Source of the DNA: Aestuariibacter sp. GS-14
GTDB taxonomy: Bacteria; Pseudomonadota; Gammaproteobacteria; Enterobacterales; Alteromonadaceae
Assembly (NCBI RefSeq): GCF_006494365.1
Contig: NZ_VHIP01000001.1
Coordinates: 372,001 to 436,000 of the forward strand
Direction: 5' to 3'
DNA: 64,000 nucleotides
The notes below the pieces were generated by a model. It made no database searches. It was not told where the DNA came from and saw only the letters and a list, made by a program, of their open reading frames with translations. The translations under genes were made by a program, and so were the position numbers. Below, in pieces: positions 9,498 through 18,744 of this stretch (positions are counted from its first letter, which is position 1; each line of letters starts with the position of its first letter).

Positions 9498-9519
9498 ACA
9501 TCACCTCAGTGTTAAATAT

Positions 9520-9534
9520 GGGCACAAACCTTGC
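9520..9534 (+). promoter_or_regulatory. Sigma-54 promoter candidate for flgA
   Basis: The plus strand reads GGGCACAAACCTTGC with GG-N10-GC spacing; the first base differs from the TGGCAC consensus. It is about 105 nt upstream of flgA in the cheV-flgA divergent gap. The long leader lowers confidence, but orientation and spacing are right. Confidence 0.55.
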
Positions 9535-9640
9535 TGCCCTGCTGTTATTCACGATGGTGTCAATTAAACGTCACTGTGACTCATTCATCGCAAAACTTGC
9601 TGATTTACTTTAATAATAGTCAAAATGAAAACATCTGAAC

Positions 9641-10375
9641 ATGAAAAAAATTAAAAGATTTTTTACACACCTTAAGAGCGCGTTCATCTTGACCACAGCT
9701 ATCACAATAGCTCACTTTCCGGTAATTGCCCAACAAAACCCCCAGTCTCAGCATGAAAAAATTAGCGAGGGCGTGGCGCAGTTTATTGACTCTCAAATTA
9801 AGATTAATCAAACAGATGATTTTGCTGATAACCTGCAAATTGACGTTACCCCGGTTGACAGTCGCATTACCATACCCGACTGCAACCGGCCATTTGAGTT
9901 TGACGTAGATCCTGCAACGCTCTCGCAAAGTTACTTAACAGTGCGAGTAAGCTGCAACGACAACAACTGGTATTTGTTTACCACGGCCAGGATAACCCGA
10001 ACCCGCACTATTGTAGTTACCGCCAGCATGGTAAGCCCTGGGACGGTTATTTCCTCTGACAATGCGATTCTGGCCGAGATTGACATCAAGCAGTTACGGC
10101 ATACGCCCTACACGGCACTGGAGGATGTTTCAGGTGCCAGACTGAAATACCGGGTTCGTGAAGGCCAGCCTATTCAAAGTAATATGCTGTGTTTTGTATG
10201 TAAAGGCGATAGAATTACCATTACCGCCAGAGCGTCGGGAATGGCAGTAAAAACCTCAGGGGTGGCACTACAGGACGGCGTAATTGGCGATTCAATTCGG
10301 GTTGAAAACAGCAGTTCCGGCAAAACAATTGTTGCAGAAGTCGCCAGCACTCAGGAAGTTGTGGTAAATTTATGA
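9641..10375 (+). CDS. flgA: FlgA, P-ring assembly chaperone
   Basis: 244 aa. A signal peptide of about 30 residues (ending near HFPVIAQ) targets it to the periplasm. The C-terminal half is a SAF-type domain with VTASMVSPGTVISSDNAIL and RVREGQPIQSNMLC, as in FlgA. It assists FlgI polymerisation into the P ring. It heads the flgA-flgM-flgN arm, divergent from cheV. Confidence 0.93.
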   Translation: MKKIKRFFTHLKSAFILTTAITIAHFPVIAQQNPQSQHEKISEGVAQFIDSQIKINQTDDFADNLQIDVTPVDSRITIPDCNRPFEFDVDPATLSQSYLTVRVSCNDNNWYLFTTARITRTRTIVVTASMVSPGTVISSDNAILAEIDIKQLRHTPYTALEDVSGARLKYRVREGQPIQSNMLCFVCKGDRITITARASGMAVKTSGVALQDGVIGDSIRVENSSSGKTIVAEVASTQEVVVNL

Positions 10376-10415
10376 TACGCTTGTGCCAGGCACGCAATTT
10401 AGTTGTAATTAGATC

Positions 10416-10442
10416 TAAAGAATTTCTGCCTGAGGCCGATAT
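10416..10442 (+). promoter_or_regulatory. Sigma-28 (FliA) promoter of flgM
   Basis: TAAA, exactly 15 nt, then GCCGATAT: this matches the flagellar sigma-28 consensus (TAAA-N15-GCCGATAA) at all but one base. It lies about 36 nt before flgM and would give late-class expression of the anti-sigma factor, separately from flgA. Confidence 0.88.
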
Positions 10443-10477
10443 ATATACTGAGGTTTCAAAGGTAGTGGGAATTAATT

Positions 10478-10816
10478 ATGGCAATTAATAATGTAAACAA
10501 TGGGTTACCTAAAGCCCCTATTGACAACAAAGTCAATACGCAGCAGCTAACCCAACAGAATCAGTCTGCAGCGAAACAAGCTGCTACTGCACAGGCTCAG
10601 GCGACTGCCGCTCCTCGTCAGGATTCGGTGTCGTTGACGCAGTCTGCGCAGCAGCTTACTCAGGTGCAGAAAAAGAGCGCGGATGCGCCGGTAAATCAGG
10701 AAAAGGTCGACAAACTGAAGAAAGCCATTCAAAGTGGTGAATATAAAGTTGATCCACAATCATTGGCGCAGAAAATCGCCCGGTTGGAATCTGAAATTTT
10801 TGGACTGAAATCCTAA
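10478..10816 (+). CDS. flgM: FlgM, anti-sigma-28 factor
   Basis: 112 aa, rich in Gln and Ala in the first half. The C-terminal half contains DSVSLTQSAQQL and VDKLKKAIQSGEYKVDPQSL, the FliA-binding segment of FlgM. It holds FliA inactive until it is exported through the finished hook. Its own sigma-28 promoter lies just upstream, which makes an autoregulatory loop. Confidence 0.92.
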   Translation: MAINNVNNGLPKAPIDNKVNTQQLTQQNQSAAKQAATAQAQATAAPRQDSVSLTQSAQQLTQVQKKSADAPVNQEKVDKLKKAIQSGEYKVDPQSLAQKIARLESEIFGLKS

Positions 10817-10828
10817 TTAAAGGTAACA

Positions 10829-11260
10829 ATGGCAACCTCAATCTCTGAACAGCTTAATTTGCAGATCGATCAGTTAACATCCCTAAAAACGATGTTAGAA
10901 AAAGAACTGCATTTAATTAGCAGCAGAGATGCCGAGTCGCTCATGACTTTACTCAAAGACAAAGAGCAGCTCCTCACAGATATCCAACTCCTTGATGAAA
11001 CCCTAAACCCAAAGTTAAAGGCGCTTCAAAACGAAGCGCCTTTGTCGTCTGAAGTAAGTGACCTGGTTGAACAGGCCAAAACACTGCTAAGTGAATGCCA
11101 GTATTGTACAGAAGTTAACCAGGTAGCCGTAGAGCAAGGTCAGTTAAGGCTAGCACATTTACGCAACCTGATGATGGAAGTGCGCGCCAAAGAATCGCTG
11201 ACTTACGACAAAGCCGGTAAAAAGAAAGGCGGCTTTTCCGGTAAGGGCGTGAGCGCCTGA
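10829..11260 (+). CDS. flgN: FlgN, export chaperone for hook-associated proteins
   Basis: 143 aa, all-helical. The N-terminal part (SEQLNLQIDQLTSLKTMLEK) and heptad-rich middle fit the FlgN family, which chaperones FlgK and FlgL. It starts 12 nt after flgM, the conserved flgM-flgN order. The C-terminus is basic and glycine-rich (KAGKKKGGFSGKG). Assignment rests on family features plus position. Confidence 0.88.
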   Translation: MATSISEQLNLQIDQLTSLKTMLEKELHLISSRDAESLMTLLKDKEQLLTDIQLLDETLNPKLKALQNEAPLSSEVSDLVEQAKTLLSECQYCTEVNQVAVEQGQLRLAHLRNLMMEVRAKESLTYDKAGKKKGGFSGKGVSA

Positions 11261-11287
11261 ATTAACAGGCACTCGATATTACTTCCG

Positions 11288-13105
11288 TTATTTCAACTGT
11301 TTATCAATCCACTCTTGCACATTAGCTTCCAGTACGTTAAGCGGTATTGAACCCGACCCAAGCACTACGTCGTGAAATGCGCGAATATCAAATTTGTCGC
11401 CTAACGCGTTTTCAGCCTGATCGCGTAATGCCAATAGTTTTAACTGTCCGATTTTATACGCTAACGCCTGCCCGGGCATGGTGATGTAACGGTCAATTTC
11501 GTTAATGATGTCTTCTTTGCTTTTGGCGGCATTTTGCGTGAAGTAGTCGATGGCTTGCTGACGTGACCAGCCTTTGTAGTGAATGCCAGTATCAACTACC
11601 AGACGCACTGCGCGCCACATATCATAAGTGAGTTGCCCGAAACGAGAATAAGGATCCTGATATAAGCCCATCTCATAACCTAAACGCTCGCTATAAAGCC
11701 CCCACCCCTCTATAAATACCGTAAAGCCCTGCAACCGGCGGAACATGGGCAATTCGCCGAGCTCCATTTGTAACGCAATTTGCAGGTGATGTCCCGGTAC
11801 CGCCTCGTGCACACTCAGTACTTCCATTTCATACTTTGGCCGTGTGCCGGGTTCGTGAAGATTGACGAAGTAATATCCCGCTCTCAGGCCGTCTGCTGAA
11901 GGCGGTTGGTAATAAGCCGTGGTAGTATCTGGCGCAATCGCATCAGGTATAGCCTTTAAGCCGTATGGCATTCGCGGCAACTTACCGAACAACTTTACCA
12001 GTTCAGGATCAAGCCGTTTACTCACTGCCAGATAAGCGTCGAATAACGCTTCTGGCGTGTCGTAATAGAACTGGGGATCCGTTCGCAGGAACGTAATGAA
12101 TTGATCAAAACTGCCATCAAATCCCACTTCTTTCATGATTTCAAGCATGGCCGCACGGTTTTTGGCCACTTCCTGCAAACCTATTTGATGGATCGCGTCA
12201 GGGGTTAGATCCGTTGTCGTGTAATACTTCACCAGGTGTTCATAGTATTCGCGACCTTTGGGAATCTCCGACAAACCATCGGTGTCGCGGCACGCAGGCA
12301 AATAAGACTGATTAAAGAAATCAGTAAACGCTGTATAAGCCGGGATGACCTGATCAGCAATTACCGTTTTTGCGTGGTTTTGTAACCGTTGCTTGTCCTG
12401 CTCACTAAACGCCTCAGGCAATTGCTTGAAGGCTTTATAAAATAAGCTCTCCTCGGCGTTTTCCACCAGTTGCTTTTCCAGCTGACCAGATACTCTGGAT
12501 AACGTCTTTCTTGGCGGCAAAACGCCTGTGTCGATACCCAATTGCATTAATACCGTTGTTTGTTCAATAACAGTAGGCAGAGCCTCCAGTCGTTTTAGCC
12601 AGCGCTCATAATCAGCCACCGTATCCAGAGGGACATAGTTGGCAAAATTATCCAGAGTTTGCACTCCACCTCGTTGATTAACCTGCATGAGATAAGACTG
12701 GTACTGGTGTTCATCAATGGCCATTTCCAGTTGCCATCTGAACAAATCGAAATTTAACTGCTGTGCTTTAGATAAGCTTGCTTTGTTTATTGCCAACAAT
12801 TCTGCCAGGGCATTTTGATCGTCTGTATGTCGCTGATTGATCGCGTCAAGGCTCAAATCACTCCACTGAGCGTGCAGCGTATCGTCGCCTAATCGGTAGT
12901 AGCTGGCCATTTCTGGATTCTGCGAAATAAAGCGTTGCCACTCTTTCTCTAAAAATTGAGTAAGCTGACTGTCGGTGCTGGATACAGCGATTGCTGACAC
13001 ACTGTTGCTGGCGGGTTGATTGGTTGTTGATGTGGTATTACTGCAAGCGACAAGGCTACAGCAACTTGCGATCGCAAGAGGGATCGCCAGAAGCGAAGTT
13101 TTCAT
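11288..13105 (-). CDS. DUF885 family lipoprotein, putative metallopeptidase
   Basis: 605 aa. The start MKTSLLAIPLAIASCCSLVAC is a lipoprotein signal (lipobox LVAC). The conserved motif VHEAVPGHHLQIALQ, with a downstream GWGLYSERLGYEMG segment, is the zinc-peptidase-like signature of DUF885 proteins, which are distantly related to M2/M32 carboxypeptidases. Length is typical. It is convergent with flgN and has no obvious flagellar link; the substrate is unknown. Confidence 0.85.
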   Translation of the reverse strand: MKTSLLAIPLAIASCCSLVACSNTTSTTNQPASNSVSAIAVSSTDSQLTQFLEKEWQRFISQNPEMASYYRLGDDTLHAQWSDLSLDAINQRHTDDQNALAELLAINKASLSKAQQLNFDLFRWQLEMAIDEHQYQSYLMQVNQRGGVQTLDNFANYVPLDTVADYERWLKRLEALPTVIEQTTVLMQLGIDTGVLPPRKTLSRVSGQLEKQLVENAEESLFYKAFKQLPEAFSEQDKQRLQNHAKTVIADQVIPAYTAFTDFFNQSYLPACRDTDGLSEIPKGREYYEHLVKYYTTTDLTPDAIHQIGLQEVAKNRAAMLEIMKEVGFDGSFDQFITFLRTDPQFYYDTPEALFDAYLAVSKRLDPELVKLFGKLPRMPYGLKAIPDAIAPDTTTAYYQPPSADGLRAGYYFVNLHEPGTRPKYEMEVLSVHEAVPGHHLQIALQMELGELPMFRRLQGFTVFIEGWGLYSERLGYEMGLYQDPYSRFGQLTYDMWRAVRLVVDTGIHYKGWSRQQAIDYFTQNAAKSKEDIINEIDRYITMPGQALAYKIGQLKLLALRDQAENALGDKFDIRAFHDVVLGSGSIPLNVLEANVQEWIDKQLK

Positions 13106-13228
13106 AGTTATTCCGTCGTAATGGGTGGCCCGTTTTACAATGGCCTTTTTATAATCAGAAAGAATACCAATTACTATAGCAAGCGAATACCGTTGCGCGC
13201 ATAGCAGAACAGAATGTTTGCTACCGAC

Positions 13229-13726
13229 TTAATAATAACGCACGTTTTTCACACGCTGAGGACGGGCAGTAGATAAATAGATGTTATACACCTGCTGCAT
13301 ATCCAGCTGCAGCTCCGTTGCATAGGTATCCTCGCCTACCGGATAAGCCTTCACTACCTTGGCACCGCGGATCACACCTTCTACCGATGCTTGCAACTGA
13401 GCATTGTTTATCACCATGTTTGCCAGAGACTGTTTGCCGTTTATGCGTTGCCCGTATACCTGCTCAGCAAGTTCACGGTACGCATCAAGCTTGGAAGCCT
13501 TCATCGCCATGATATTCTTTTCAGAATCATTCGCGCCCATTTGCGATCCAATTGGCGCATAACCGACTGCGGTAAGTACCGGATATTCCGTTGGTTCAAC
13601 AGTTTCCCATTCTACGTGCTTATCGAACAATGACGTACAGCCAGTAACAATAAACAAGGTAATAGTTACTGCTACCAGTCGTGCTAATTGCGCTAGCCGG
13701 GTGAGTTTAACTGAACAATTCATCAT
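13229..13726 (-). CDS. flgP: FlgP-like flagellar outer-membrane lipoprotein (LPP20 family)
   Basis: 165 aa from the ATG chosen here. A lipoprotein signal (TLFIVTGC) is followed by an LPP20-type domain with MAMKASKLDAYRELAEQVYG and a C-terminal QLDMQQVYNIY segment. In Vibrio and Campylobacter FlgP forms a ring or disk at the outer membrane around polar motors. The frame is open to an ATG 11 codons upstream, but that codon would precede the transcription start predicted from the sigma-54 motif, so MMNCSVKLTRL is preferred. It is divergent from flgT. Confidence 0.82.
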   Translation of the reverse strand: MMNCSVKLTRLAQLARLVAVTITLFIVTGCTSLFDKHVEWETVEPTEYPVLTAVGYAPIGSQMGANDSEKNIMAMKASKLDAYRELAEQVYGQRINGKQSLANMVINNAQLQASVEGVIRGAKVVKAYPVGEDTYATELQLDMQQVYNIYLSTARPQRVKNVRYY

Positions 13727-13767
13727 GCGTTGCACCGTGTCATAACCACTGTAATGCAATTAAACAG

Positions 13768-13782
13768 GCAATATTCGTGCCC
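13768..13782 (-). promoter_or_regulatory. Sigma-54 promoter candidate for flgP
   Basis: The minus strand reads GGGCACGAATATTGC with GG-N10-GC spacing, 42 nt before the preferred flgP start. It puts flgP in the same RpoN regulon as the rod and hook operons and sets the start codon choice. Confidence 0.65.
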
Positions 13783-13940
13783 GTGTAAAATACGGAACGA
13801 AAAATGCTTCGAGATAGTATTCACGACATGATTGACGTTACTATTGCCGTGTTGTCCGATACCAGGCATAACGCCGAACCCCGGGGAATCGCCGGAAAAA
13901 CGGGCACACAACAATAGCAGTAAAAACGCTGACACCGAGT

Positions 13941-15128
13941 ATGAATATGGGTAACAAACTAAAGTATGCGCCTATCAGCACAGCTTATCAATCGGCGCTA
14001 TTCTGCCTGCTAATTTGCCTGACAGGGCAATCTTATGCCGCCTGGTTTGAAACACAGGGACAGGCTGCTGTGATAAATGGTAATAAGGTGCAAGCCAAAC
14101 AGGACGCCACTCAGGAAGCGCTGCGACAGGCAATGTTGTTTGCCGGCGCATCGGTAACCAGTGTCCAGCAACTCACCAATGGCCTGCTCAACAGTGAGCG
14201 GCTGGAAATATCGGCATCCAGTGAAGTAAAGGAGCTCCAATTAGTGTCGGAAACCTGGCACGATAACTATGTTACTGTGCGAATTAGAGCAGACATATTT
14301 CCCGCTGAACAACAGTGCGACTCCGCCAGTTACATGAAAACCATTGCGACCAGCTATTTTCCGGTGATGGAGCGCCAACATACTCAGGACGGCCAGATTC
14401 AGGAAATTGGTGAGCAATTCGCGCGACAACTTCAACAAGTATTCGACAACGATGCGCAATATGGTGTGATTAATGCGCTCGAGCCTTATACCATTCGCTG
14501 GCAAACTCGCCAGGTAAGGGCACAGGCAACGGCGCTGGCTGCTCAAACTCGCTCACAATTTGTACTTACCGGGGTGATTGAAGATATCAGCGTACATCGC
14601 CCAGAGCATTCCACTCTGGCATTTTGGGAAGACAACACCCCTACCCGTAGCTTTCGTTTCAGAACCGAATTGATAGACGGTGTAAATGGCGCGCCCATAT
14701 TCGCTAAAACCTACAGTATGTCTGCTGAATGGGAGTTCGACAAATTTGCCCAGTTAGATGCCAGTAACCACGCGTTCTGGCAAAGTGCCTTTGGCAAAGC
14801 GCTGCACGATCAGGTGTTACAGATACAAAGTGATATTGATTTGTCGCTTGCCTGTGTGCCTGCAACTGGTCGGGTTATTCAGGTTGTTGCCAATAACGAA
14901 TTGTCCGTATCGCTGGGCAGGCAACATGGGGTAATGGTGGGTGACGAACTGGCGTTGTATCAGATCCAGGAAATCAATAACCCACGGGGTGATACCTTCC
15001 TTCAATACCGTATACATCCGGTTTCGGTAACGGTAGTTGAAGCCTACGCTAACAGTTCACTGGTGAAAGCCAGCGACGACAGTTTTCTTGCCAATATTCA
15101 GCCAAACGATTTTGTTGTCAAACGTTAA
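13941..15128 (+). CDS. flgT: FlgT, H-ring protein of the flagellar motor
   Basis: 395 aa. A signal peptide ends near GQSYAAW. The N-terminal part (FETQGQAAVINGNKVQAKQD, then ATQEALRQAMLFAGASV) is the FlgT_N domain, followed by a middle domain and a C-terminal domain (about 310-390, QVVANNELSVSLGRQHGVMV). In Vibrio FlgT builds the H ring around the LP ring and recruits MotX/MotY. It faces flgP. MotX/MotY are not in the window. Confidence 0.9.
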   Translation: MNMGNKLKYAPISTAYQSALFCLLICLTGQSYAAWFETQGQAAVINGNKVQAKQDATQEALRQAMLFAGASVTSVQQLTNGLLNSERLEISASSEVKELQLVSETWHDNYVTVRIRADIFPAEQQCDSASYMKTIATSYFPVMERQHTQDGQIQEIGEQFARQLQQVFDNDAQYGVINALEPYTIRWQTRQVRAQATALAAQTRSQFVLTGVIEDISVHRPEHSTLAFWEDNTPTRSFRFRTELIDGVNGAPIFAKTYSMSAEWEFDKFAQLDASNHAFWQSAFGKALHDQVLQIQSDIDLSLACVPATGRVIQVVANNELSVSLGRQHGVMVGDELALYQIQEINNPRGDTFLQYRIHPVSVTVVEAYANSSLVKASDDSFLANIQPNDFVVKR

Positions 15129-15158
15129 TCGGGGTAACTCAAGAAACGCGCATGGTTG

Positions 15159-15581
15159 TTATTTGTATAGCATTTGTTTCCTGGTGAAGGTCATTCTGCT
15201 AATTAACTGATTCTGCAATCTATGAGGAACATTGGCTTTGTCCATAGCAGTAATAAACAAATCGACAGTAAGATTAAATTGCGCTTCTGTAATGTGCATG
15301 CCCCCATGTACTTGCTCCATAGAATCACCTGTATAATCACAAGGACCATCGGCGAATACACAAAGTTGCTGTGCAAATTTTTCTGTAAAACGGTCGATAT
15401 TGGTGTCAGCGAAAAAAGGGAGTATTTCATTATTAAATTCAATTTCACGAACAAAGTTTTTTACTACTTCATCTATTTTCGCCTGCCCGCCCAGTTGAAC
15501 ATACAATGTTTCAGAACGACTAACGCAGCCAGTCACAAAGAGCAATCCACAAACTGCAATAAATAATAGACCTTTCACCAT
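15159..15581 (-). CDS. Group I truncated haemoglobin with lipoprotein signal
   Basis: 140 aa. The first 19 residues end in the lipobox FVTGC, so the protein should be secreted and lipidated at Cys19, which is unusual for a globin. The rest fits group I truncated haemoglobins: LYVQLGGQAKIDEVVKNFV, the KFAQQLCVFADGPCDYTGD segment, then EQVHGGMHITEAQF, in which the first His is the likely proximal haem ligand. It could bind O2 or NO at the cell envelope. It overlaps the DUF3034 gene by 7 nt as the last gene of a four-gene operon. Confidence 0.85.
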   Translation of the reverse strand: MVKGLLFIAVCGLLFVTGCVSRSETLYVQLGGQAKIDEVVKNFVREIEFNNEILPFFADTNIDRFTEKFAQQLCVFADGPCDYTGDSMEQVHGGMHITEAQFNLTVDLFITAMDKANVPHRLQNQLISRMTFTRKQMLYK

Positions 15582-16429
15582 AACTGGCCTCCAACTGATA
15601 GATAAAGACCTTTTTGGGCCGGTACACCAGCAATACTGCCTAAATCAGCCCAAGCCATCGTAAAATTAACCCGCTTTGACGGAATGTAGGTAATAAAGAC
15701 ATCTATCCAATCATCTTCCCCTACGCCAAGATTATCGGGCTTTTGACGGTATTCCATGCCTGCCGCAAAATGACGGGAAAACAAGACCCCAGCACTGGCT
15801 TCAAGCATAAGTTCGTAATCATCATTTGTTGCACCACCAAAGCCCAACAAACCAAGCTGATTGGCTTTGGTAAGACGCCCTGAAACATTCCATACCAGAT
15901 TGTACCCAGCTACTACTCCGAGATGTACCTTAGTAGCCGCAACATAGAAATCTGTTCCTTTGGTATCGTCGCTGCCTAACAATTGAGCAACAGCAGTATC
16001 CTCGAGATCTTTGTACTGTAATCCGATACTAATTTGCGGCCAGTCTGAGTAAATAACGTCGCCGTAAAGCCGCACTTTCGCACCATAGATGGATTGAGTA
16101 ATCTCCCCACCCAATGAAGTAAGGCCAAACACTTGTCGCGCCACACTGAATTCCGCGCGATCAAATAAAGAGATATTTGCTCCAATTACGTTTAGTCTGT
16201 AATCCGGTAAGCTGACCTGAGTGATGAATGCACTTGCTGAAATCTGATCGCGAGTATCGTATCCTGATAGCGTTGCCCAAGGAACTATTCCGCCCCCACC
16301 ACTTCCCTCAATTGTATTTAGGCCTGCTGTTCCGATAAGCTTGCCATCACCGGCAACTGCCATACTACTCACGAAAAGTAATATTATCCCCACTAGTTTT
16401 ATACACCGCACGCGAAGCTCCAAACTCAC
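15575..16429 (-). CDS. DUF3034 family protein, probable outer-membrane beta protein
   Basis: 284 aa with a cleavable signal peptide (cleavage near SSMAVAGDGK). The mature part is Gly- and aromatic-rich with alternating strands (for example WPQISIGLQYKDLED and RHFAAGMEYRQKPDNLG) and ends in LSVGGQLW with a terminal aromatic, typical of an outer-membrane barrel. The start region GKLIGTAGLNTIEGSGGGG is characteristic of DUF3034. It overlaps its neighbours on both sides. Function is unknown; co-occurrence with the globin and cupredoxin genes suggests a shared envelope task. Confidence 0.8.
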   Translation of the reverse strand: MSLELRVRCIKLVGIILLFVSSMAVAGDGKLIGTAGLNTIEGSGGGGIVPWATLSGYDTRDQISASAFITQVSLPDYRLNVIGANISLFDRAEFSVARQVFGLTSLGGEITQSIYGAKVRLYGDVIYSDWPQISIGLQYKDLEDTAVAQLLGSDDTKGTDFYVAATKVHLGVVAGYNLVWNVSGRLTKANQLGLLGFGGATNDDYELMLEASAGVLFSRHFAAGMEYRQKPDNLGVGEDDWIDVFITYIPSKRVNFTMAWADLGSIAGVPAQKGLYLSVGGQLW

Positions 16430-18744
16430 TAAAAGTATTCAGTCCTATCTAACCATTCGACTAATTCTGATAAAGGTAACGGGCGGGTAATGAAATACCC
16501 CTGAGCAGTGTCACAACCCCATTCAGTTAAAATGTTCATTGTCTGAGCATCTTCGACGCCTTCAGCAACTACTTTCAAATCAAATATGTTAGACAAACTC
16601 AATATTGTATGAACTATTTGCTGATCTTCACTATCTGCACTTAAGTTCAACACAAAACTCTTATCAATTTTTATATCAGTAACCGGCAAATGCTTAAGGT
16701 AAGCCAAAGACGAGTAACCTGTGCCAAAATCATCTATAGCTATACTAAAGCCCTTATTCCTGAGAAAAGTCAGGTTATCGATAGCCAGATTGGCATCAGC
16801 AACTAAATCGCTTTCTGTGATTTCAAGGGTGATATCACGTGTAGACAAACTATTTTCATGCAATAACTGAATCAGCTTTTCCAACAGCGGTCTGTTTTGT
16901 ATATCCTGCATGGAGAGGTTAATAGCGGGCTGTAAAGAAATGTTATTTCCTTTGAGAAACAAGACATCGCGAATTACCTGACTAAATACCCAGTCTGTAA
17001 CTTTTTCAATGAATCCAGCTTGTTCTGCAATACAAATGAATTCGTCTGGTGGTACAAATCCCAATGTTTTACTATTCCATCGAATCAGTGCTTCCAGACC
17101 GTTAACTTTACCGTTATGTAAATCAACCTTGGGTTGATAAACCAATGACAATTCATCCTGCTGGGTCTGCAACACCTTTTTGAGTTCGGTAATAATATTG
17201 AGACGCCGTAAATAACGCTGTTCAACGTCATTGTTAAAGTATAAACACCACGCTGCTCCCTGCTCCCCCTCATCGAGAAGAATATTCATCTTTCTGAGAA
17301 GATCTTGTGTACTGGTTGCATCCTCAGGGCAATTAATGATTGTAAAGATAATCTTAACTGACATGACCACCTGGTTGGTAATGACGGGTAATTCCAGGCT
17401 CGCATGAAATGATTCAATCTGCTCCTGTGTGAGCGGCTCATTGGCAAACCAAACCAATTCGCCTCCGGACAATCTGGCAGCAGTTCCAGACCATTCTTTT
17501 ATCCTCTCCGCAATGGTTACGATACAAGCATCGCCATTTGAATAACCATACAAATCATTAATTGTTCTAAAGTCGCGAATATTAATACCGATTACTTGCA
17601 GTTTTTTTCCTGAATTAAGTTGTTGCTCAATCAGCGTTTCCATATACCCCCGATTGTACAAACCGGTAAGTAAATCCTGTCGGGATTGCGTCAGAATGCT
17701 CTCCTGTCGTTGCTGAATACTGTCTTTCATTCTTACAAACGCCACAGACAACGCATTTATTTCCCTAAGCTTCCCATGGGTACGAAAACTTTTATCGTAG
17801 TTTCCATTGGCAAGTTGATTAGCTGCATCAACCAGGCTGGCCACTGGTTTACTCACTCGATGAGCCATAAACATAGATACCAATAGTGAACCTGCAATTG
17901 CCATAAGAGAGATAACCAGAATACTAAACTGAAGCGCTGAAAAATTGTCGAAATGATTCGAAACATCAACGGCAAGAGTAATCGTTACTTCTTTACTTAT
18001 AGTGTCAGGCAAGGCTATTTGTCTTATCAAATACGGCGCACTTCTGAAAAACGTCACGTCAAACCAGTTGAGTGTTTGCTGATTTGCGGCAATTACACGC
18101 TCTGCTTTGTAACGTGGCAAGCTGCTGTGTAACACAACTGGATTAGAACTGCTTTGAGAGTGTAAAGAAACGATGATATCTGCTTGGATGATTGACTTCA
18201 CATCGCGTAAAAACGCATCGCCATTTAAAAAACCAATTCCGGCGATAGCAATTGGATTGGGAGCATAAATCGGTAACATAATGACCTGATAAAGGCCGTC
18301 GTTTACAATCAGTGCGTCGTCCGCTCCCCCGTTTTCGAGTACAGACCGTACAATTTCAGGAAAGGGAAATGCGGTGTCTTTAGCAAAAATCGCGGGTTGG
18401 CTTTCTATAACTTGCCCGGATAAATCCAGGATTGCCATGAAGTCAGCGTCTATTCGCTGACTGTGGTTTTCTAACACACTTTGAATAGTCGGAATATCGC
18501 CTGTTGCGACAGCTTGTTTGAACCCAAAGTCATCTGTTAATACACGGGCAGAGTTTAGCAATTGATTGCTACGTTCAGCCATAAGCTGCTCCAACACCGT
18601 ATTGGCTACATCAATATTCTTTGAAACCTGGTCTAATGCAGCTTTAGACGTAATCGTCCACACATTGGCCATGATCAATAATGCGGTAATAAATACGCCG
18701 AAAAACAAAAGCTGAAAAAGTGATTGCCGGAGAGAGATCGTCAT
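16429..18744 (-). CDS. Membrane c-di-GMP protein: periplasmic sensor, HAMP, degenerate GGDEF, EAL
   Basis: 771 aa. Two transmembrane helices (about 10-30 and 280-300) flank a periplasmic sensor of about 245 residues; a HAMP linker follows (about 300-350), then GGDEF (about 360-505) and EAL (about 515-765). The GGDEF site reads ARLSGGELVWF, so the Asp-Glu-Phe end is lost and cyclase activity is unlikely. The EAL motif LEALIRWN and DDFGTGYSSLAYLKHLP are intact, so phosphodiesterase activity is expected. Overlaps of 1 and 4 nt with neighbours show a compact operon with the cupredoxin, DUF3034 and globin genes. Confidence 0.93.
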   Translation of the reverse strand: MTISLRQSLFQLLFFGVFITALLIMANVWTITSKAALDQVSKNIDVANTVLEQLMAERSNQLLNSARVLTDDFGFKQAVATGDIPTIQSVLENHSQRIDADFMAILDLSGQVIESQPAIFAKDTAFPFPEIVRSVLENGGADDALIVNDGLYQVIMLPIYAPNPIAIAGIGFLNGDAFLRDVKSIIQADIIVSLHSQSSSNPVVLHSSLPRYKAERVIAANQQTLNWFDVTFFRSAPYLIRQIALPDTISKEVTITLAVDVSNHFDNFSALQFSILVISLMAIAGSLLVSMFMAHRVSKPVASLVDAANQLANGNYDKSFRTHGKLREINALSVAFVRMKDSIQQRQESILTQSRQDLLTGLYNRGYMETLIEQQLNSGKKLQVIGINIRDFRTINDLYGYSNGDACIVTIAERIKEWSGTAARLSGGELVWFANEPLTQEQIESFHASLELPVITNQVVMSVKIIFTIINCPEDATSTQDLLRKMNILLDEGEQGAAWCLYFNNDVEQRYLRRLNIITELKKVLQTQQDELSLVYQPKVDLHNGKVNGLEALIRWNSKTLGFVPPDEFICIAEQAGFIEKVTDWVFSQVIRDVLFLKGNNISLQPAINLSMQDIQNRPLLEKLIQLLHENSLSTRDITLEITESDLVADANLAIDNLTFLRNKGFSIAIDDFGTGYSSLAYLKHLPVTDIKIDKSFVLNLSADSEDQQIVHTILSLSNIFDLKVVAEGVEDAQTMNILTEWGCDTAQGYFITRPLPLSELVEWLDRTEYF

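Noticed and set aside
13760..13790. Sigma-28 promoter for flgT (TAAA-N15-CCCGTGTA)
   Set aside because: Only half of the -10 element matches and it is about 150 nt from flgT; the same bases form the sigma-54 site of flgP on the other strand.
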